Both the position numbers and the translations under genes were made by a program. A stretch of DNA of 19,074 nucleotides from CAZSMC01 sp964607755 (GTDB lineage: Bacteria; Zhuqueibacterota; Zhuqueibacteria; Residuimicrobiales; Krinioviventaceae). Shown piece by piece: positions 15,487-19,074 of the stretch. Location of the stretch: the NCBI GenBank assembly GCA_964607755.1, contig CAZSMC010000079.1, forward strand, positions 1-19,074, read 5' to 3'. A model generated the notes under the pieces. The model was not told where the DNA came from. It made no database searches and saw nothing but the letters and a program-made list of their open reading frames with translations. Within the stretch, counting starts at the first letter, position 1. Each line of letters starts with the position of its first letter.

Positions 15487-17663
15487 CAGACAGAATTGTC
15501 TTTTACTTCAGGCTGCTCGTTTTTTGGAGTTTTGTTCTGATTGTGAGCGCGCTTGCCGCACAACAGGTCAGCGCTCAAAACAACGATTATGTCACGATCA
15601 CAGGAACCGTGCTCAATGCTGACACCGGCGAACCTCTTGCCGGGGCCAATGTGTTTATCAAAGATTCCTTCCTGGGCGCCAGTACAGATGCCAACGGGCG
15701 CTACAAGATTCAACGCGTCCCTGCCGGGGAGGTTATGCTCAAGGCAAGTTATATCGGTTTCGAATCGGTCACCAAAGAACTTGTTTTCAATCCTGAAAAA
15801 ACAATCCAGGTGAGTTTCGAGCTGTCGCCTGTGGCGATCCAGACAGAACAAATCATTGTCACGGGATCGCGCCAGCCGGAAGAATTGGCATCCGCCGCTT
15901 CCAGCGTGAATGTTCTGAATAGAAAAGACATCCAACGCCGCAATGAGTTTACCATCGATCAGGCGCTGCATAGCGTTCCTGGTGTGACCATGGTCGGTGA
16001 AAATATCAACATCCGAGGCGGCTCGGGGTATAATCGACTCGGCGGCAACCGCACCCTGGTTCTGCTGGATGAAGTGCCTATCATGACCAGCGACATGGGC
16101 AACGCCAACTGGAATATTTTGCCGATCACCGAAGTCGAGCACATCGAGGTACTCAAAGGGGCAGCGTCTTCGCTCTACGGTTCTGGCGCGATAAGTGGTG
16201 TGGTGAACATTATCACCCAAAAGCCCGCCCAGGAACCCTCTCTGTCTTTTCGTCACGCGTCTGGTATTTATGACCAACCCTCGGTTCCGCAATGGAAATG
16301 GACAAATAAAACATTGCATCTGCACCGAACCGATCTCAGTTATTCAAATACCTATGGCCCGGTGGGGGTGCGTGTGGCGTTCTCTCACCATCAATCTACA
16401 GGCGACCGCCAGAACGGCTGGTTCCGGCGCTGGTACATGACCGGCAAGGCCGTGGCGCAACTGTCCGGCCAGTCCACGTTGACGCTTTTTTCCACCTATA
16501 GCAGCGAAGAGCGCGAATTGTTCCTGCAATGGCGGGAACAGGATCAGGCGCTCAAGGTGCCCAAACCAGACATCGGCGATCAGGTGGCGCTGGACGGTTT
16601 TGTGGGGTATGCTGTTTATCATAAATTGTTCTCCCCCACTCTATCGACAAAAGCGCGAGTGTCGTACAATCAACAGCTTGTGGGTATGCCGTTCAACATC
16701 ACCGGTGCATTTACGCCGGCCATTGGTTTGTCCGGCGAATGGCAGGTGAACTGGAAACCGCATCCCCAGCACAGTTTGTCCGGCGGCTTGAATTATAAAT
16801 ACGACACCGTCGAATCCAAATTTTACGGCAACCAAAATGCGCACGGACTATCGCCGTTCATTCATGAAATCTGGAAACTGTCCGATCTGGTGCAACTCAA
16901 CGCCGGGCTTCGCTATGACAATTACATCCTGGTGGGCGATTCGTTGGAGACCCAGTGGAGTCCCAGATTCGGTTTTAGTTACCAGCCTGTTAACGGCACT
17001 GTTTTTCACGGTTCAGCCGGGCGTGGTTTCCGTGCTGCTACAGTAGTCGAGCGCTTTATCGATGCCGGGTCCCGGGATTTTCGCGCCAAACCCAACCCCA
17101 CTCTTCGTCCCGAACGATCATCTCTGTTCGATCTCGGCGTTCGCCAGTCGATTGGCAATACCATGTACGCTGAAATAACCGGATTTTATAATTTTTACAC
17201 AGATTTGATCGAACCGACGTTGTCCACTGATTTGACCGCACGGTTTGTCAACAAACCCAAAGCGCGCATTCGCGGCGTTGAGGCGCAGTGGCGATGGCGC
17301 GTGTGGAACGACCGGCTATCCCTGTTCGCTTCCGCTACTTATATGGACCCTGAAGAAATCGATAGCGGCAAAACGCTGCCCTACCGGCCGCGGTGGACCG
17401 GCTATATCTCGCCGACATTTTCAATTGCCGATTTTGATGTCGGAGCGGATTACCGTTACATGAGCCGGCTCGAACGCGTTTCCATTTATCCCAATGATGA
17501 ACGCGTTCCCACCAAAGTTTTAGATCTGCGACTTGGTTACAAATGGCAGCCGCTGAATGTTCAGTTCATTATCCGTAATGCACTGAATTATAATTACACC
17601 GTTTCCGAACGCGTACTCGGTAAAATACGGCATTTTATCTTTTCTGTGCGCGGAAGTTTCTAA
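15483..17663 (+). CDS. TonB-dependent outer-membrane receptor with CarboxypepD_reg-like domain
   Basis: From ATG 15483 this is 726 residues. After a signal peptide (cut near VSAQ, residues 29-32) comes a carboxypeptidase-regulatory-like domain (TITGTVLNADTGEPLAGANV to about residue 115), a TonB-box-like segment (TEQIIVTGSR, 121-130), the plug (LNRKDIQRR, IDQALHSVPGV, NINIRGG, LLDEVPI, VEHIEVLKGAASSLYGSGAISGVVNIITQ) and a 22-strand-type barrel ending in FSVRGSF, with Phe last as outer-membrane proteins require. The barrel has the FRAATVVERF and NPTLRPERS motifs of siderophore/cobalamin-type receptors. It imports a bound substrate with energy from TonB-ExbBD, encoded elsewhere. No Fur box or cobalamin riboswitch precedes it, so the ligand is undetermined. 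A frame from TTG 15459 is rejected because the signal peptide begins at 15483. Confidence 0.93.
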   Translation: MTDRIVFYFRLLVFWSFVLIVSALAAQQVSAQNNDYVTITGTVLNADTGEPLAGANVFIKDSFLGASTDANGRYKIQRVPAGEVMLKASYIGFESVTKELVFNPEKTIQVSFELSPVAIQTEQIIVTGSRQPEELASAASSVNVLNRKDIQRRNEFTIDQALHSVPGVTMVGENINIRGGSGYNRLGGNRTLVLLDEVPIMTSDMGNANWNILPITEVEHIEVLKGAASSLYGSGAISGVVNIITQKPAQEPSLSFRHASGIYDQPSVPQWKWTNKTLHLHRTDLSYSNTYGPVGVRVAFSHHQSTGDRQNGWFRRWYMTGKAVAQLSGQSTLTLFSTYSSEERELFLQWREQDQALKVPKPDIGDQVALDGFVGYAVYHKLFSPTLSTKARVSYNQQLVGMPFNITGAFTPAIGLSGEWQVNWKPHPQHSLSGGLNYKYDTVESKFYGNQNAHGLSPFIHEIWKLSDLVQLNAGLRYDNYILVGDSLETQWSPRFGFSYQPVNGTVFHGSAGRGFRAATVVERFIDAGSRDFRAKPNPTLRPERSSLFDLGVRQSIGNTMYAEITGFYNFYTDLIEPTLSTDLTARFVNKPKARIRGVEAQWRWRVWNDRLSLFASATYMDPEEIDSGKTLPYRPRWTGYISPTFSIADFDVGADYRYMSRLERVSIYPNDERVPTKVLDLRLGYKWQPLNVQFIIRNALNYNYTVSERVLGKIRHFIFSVRGSF

Positions 17664-17677
17664 GTGAGGACCCTGAA

Positions 17678-19074
17678 ATGAAAAAATATATTTTATCTTT
17701 GATATGCATAGTGTGTGTCACGAATGTATCATCCCGGACAAAAACAATAAATCGATCCTATGTACCTGTGCAGCATTCTGAACTTGGCAGCACAGCGCTG
17801 AACGGCATCGTCACCAACCAATGGACGGCGTTCAAGTACGATGCACATGCAGACGAGTGGCAGCAGGTTCTTTTTCAGATCGATGAGCGCGACCACAAGG
17901 ACCGCTACAACCGCGACGATCAGGACGGCATCGCGGACAGCAACGATGTTGTCGTCGTTATGCCAGAAGACCTGGGCGACCGGGCGCCGGTATCGGTCTG
18001 GCTGCCGGAAGCGGACAGGAACGTCAATCGAATCGAGCTGGCATTTACCGATTCCCTGGACAGCGGACAGGGTTGGGTGTATTTGTACAAACACATGCCC
18101 GATTATCCTGTGCCGTTTTATATCTGGCACGAACAAGCGCCGAAAGATGCTCCGGCAGCAGATACGGTAAAATCCGCCCATTACAGTATTGCTCACAATG
18201 CCCGGGGCTGGCTCGATTACATCGCGCTCAGTGAGAATCCGGGCGTCGATCTCATCGACCGGCTCAAACTGCGGCTGGCCGGTTCCAACAGCGGACTGTT
18301 TATTTCGCCTTATGTGATTCACGAAAATTACATCGAGCCGGGTGATCCGCCTGTGCAGTTTATTCCGGGACCTGTGCGGGCCTTTCAAACCGTCAAGGCA
18401 AAAATTTCTCTGGATTTTCTCAACATTCCGTTTCTGCCAAAATACGCGGATTCACCGTATTACTTTCAGTATTTTCCCTACTCGTTCGAGATCGATGGCG
18501 AAACCGATCTGGACCCGGGATTGCTGGCGCTGTTTGGTTTGAAAACATTGCGCCAGTCGCTGGACATGTCACCGGCTGCCTCTGGCATGGTGTTTTACTC
18601 GGCAGAGAATCCCGATGGCTTTGTTATAGACGGCGAGCCGGATTCGCCTGACCTGGAGCTTCCCGGTGATACACATTACAACTGGGTCATGGTGAGCGGT
18701 GACCAGGGCACGATTGTGTTGCTGTTCGACCTGCCCGATATTCCCAAATCGACAAAAACGATTTATTACCGCGACAACAAAAACGACAACGCAACCAATG
18801 ACGGCACCCCGGATACCGGGGATATGAAATCCTACGGCGATATAGGCATCTGGATCGAGGCTACAGGCGATGCCCTGGTAACGAACGAGCTGGCAGTATC
18901 GTTCGTCGGTTATTTTTTACCGGTAACCAACCAGACAGCGCAGTTTGGCGAACAGCTTGCCGCCTGGCAAGCCAGTCCGCCGGTAATGCAGGCTGTGCAG
19001 CAATCTTATGAGACGTCAACAGTTCATGAAAACAGCACGCCAGAAGCCTTTGACGTGGTCCCCATGTATCCCAA
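17678..19074 (+). CDS. Exported protein of unrecognised family, 3' partial
   Basis: The frame is open from ATG 17678 to the window end (465 codons, no stop). GAGGA at 17666-17670 lies seven bases before the ATG and only 14 bases separate it from the receptor stop, so it is in the same operon. The N-terminus (KKYILSLICIVCVTNVSS) is a short signal peptide. Residues 81-90 (DQDGIADSND) fit DxDGxxDxxD, the calcium-binding repeat of thrombospondin type 3/dockerin-like proteins; a second Asp/Asn-rich stretch (RDNKNDNATNDGTPDTGD) lies near residue 375. Other marks are SELGSTALNGIVTNQW, EWQQVLFQIDER and SYGDIGIWIEATG. It appears to be a large beta-rich secreted or surface protein. I do not recognise the family, and the missing 3' end may hold a sorting domain. 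Confidence 0.8.
   Translation, partial: MKKYILSLICIVCVTNVSSRTKTINRSYVPVQHSELGSTALNGIVTNQWTAFKYDAHADEWQQVLFQIDERDHKDRYNRDDQDGIADSNDVVVVMPEDLGDRAPVSVWLPEADRNVNRIELAFTDSLDSGQGWVYLYKHMPDYPVPFYIWHEQAPKDAPAADTVKSAHYSIAHNARGWLDYIALSENPGVDLIDRLKLRLAGSNSGLFISPYVIHENYIEPGDPPVQFIPGPVRAFQTVKAKISLDFLNIPFLPKYADSPYYFQYFPYSFEIDGETDLDPGLLALFGLKTLRQSLDMSPAASGMVFYSAENPDGFVIDGEPDSPDLELPGDTHYNWVMVSGDQGTIVLLFDLPDIPKSTKTIYYRDNKNDNATNDGTPDTGDMKSYGDIGIWIEATGDALVTNELAVSFVGYFLPVTNQTAQFGEQLAAWQASPPVMQAVQQSYETSTVHENSTPEAFDVVPMYP

Overview
The window most likely comes from a free-living Gram-negative bacterium of the FCB (Bacteroidota/Calditrichota/KSB1-like) assemblage. The signs are a TonB-dependent receptor with an N-terminal carboxypeptidase-regulatory-like domain, a secreted CotH-family protein ending in a FlgD-like/type IX-secretion-type C-terminal domain, a DUF5060 glycosidase-like protein, an RND-TolC tripartite pump behind a zinc-finger anti-sigma factor, and readable Shine-Dalgarno sequences. 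The placement is inference from gene content only. No rRNA, tRNA, CRISPR array, transposase or phage gene was found.

Layout. (1) 1-6739, all on +: the end of a membrane anti-sigma factor, a Spy/CpxP-like membrane-anchored protein (start-stop overlap), then an RND periplasmic adaptor, an RND inner-membrane pump and a TolC-like outer-membrane channel. This reads as one envelope-stress/efflux operon whose ECF sigma factor would lie just upstream of the window. (2) 6740-8801: an AT-rich stretch of small accessory modules: a VapBC-type toxin-antitoxin pair, a Nudix hydrolase, and on the minus strand a DUF4160-DUF2442 pair. (3) 8802-12338, +: a secreted CotH-kinase-family protein followed by a secreted DUF5060/glycoside-hydrolase-like protein. 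(4) 12390-14892, +: a compact AT-rich two-gene cassette, a HEAT-repeat protein with an unrecognised N-terminal domain followed after one base by a DNA methyltransferase that reads as a relative of M.PvuII (N4-cytosine, CAGCTG). (5) 15001-19074, +: a small exported protein, translationally coupled to a TonB-dependent receptor, and a large exported protein of unrecognised family running off the window end.

The best candidate for an undescribed system is the two-gene cassette in region 4. The methyltransferase is familiar, but its partner is not the small PvuII endonuclease and there is no controller gene. The partner is a 488-residue protein with a conserved-looking charged N-terminal module and HEAT repeats. 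By hand scan I found no CAGCTG anywhere in the window, although near-miss hexamers are common. This fits restriction-site avoidance but does not prove it.

Region 5 looks like an outer-membrane uptake unit whose substrate cannot be told from the sequence. Regions 1 and 3 are ordinary envelope biology with some family-level oddities noted below.
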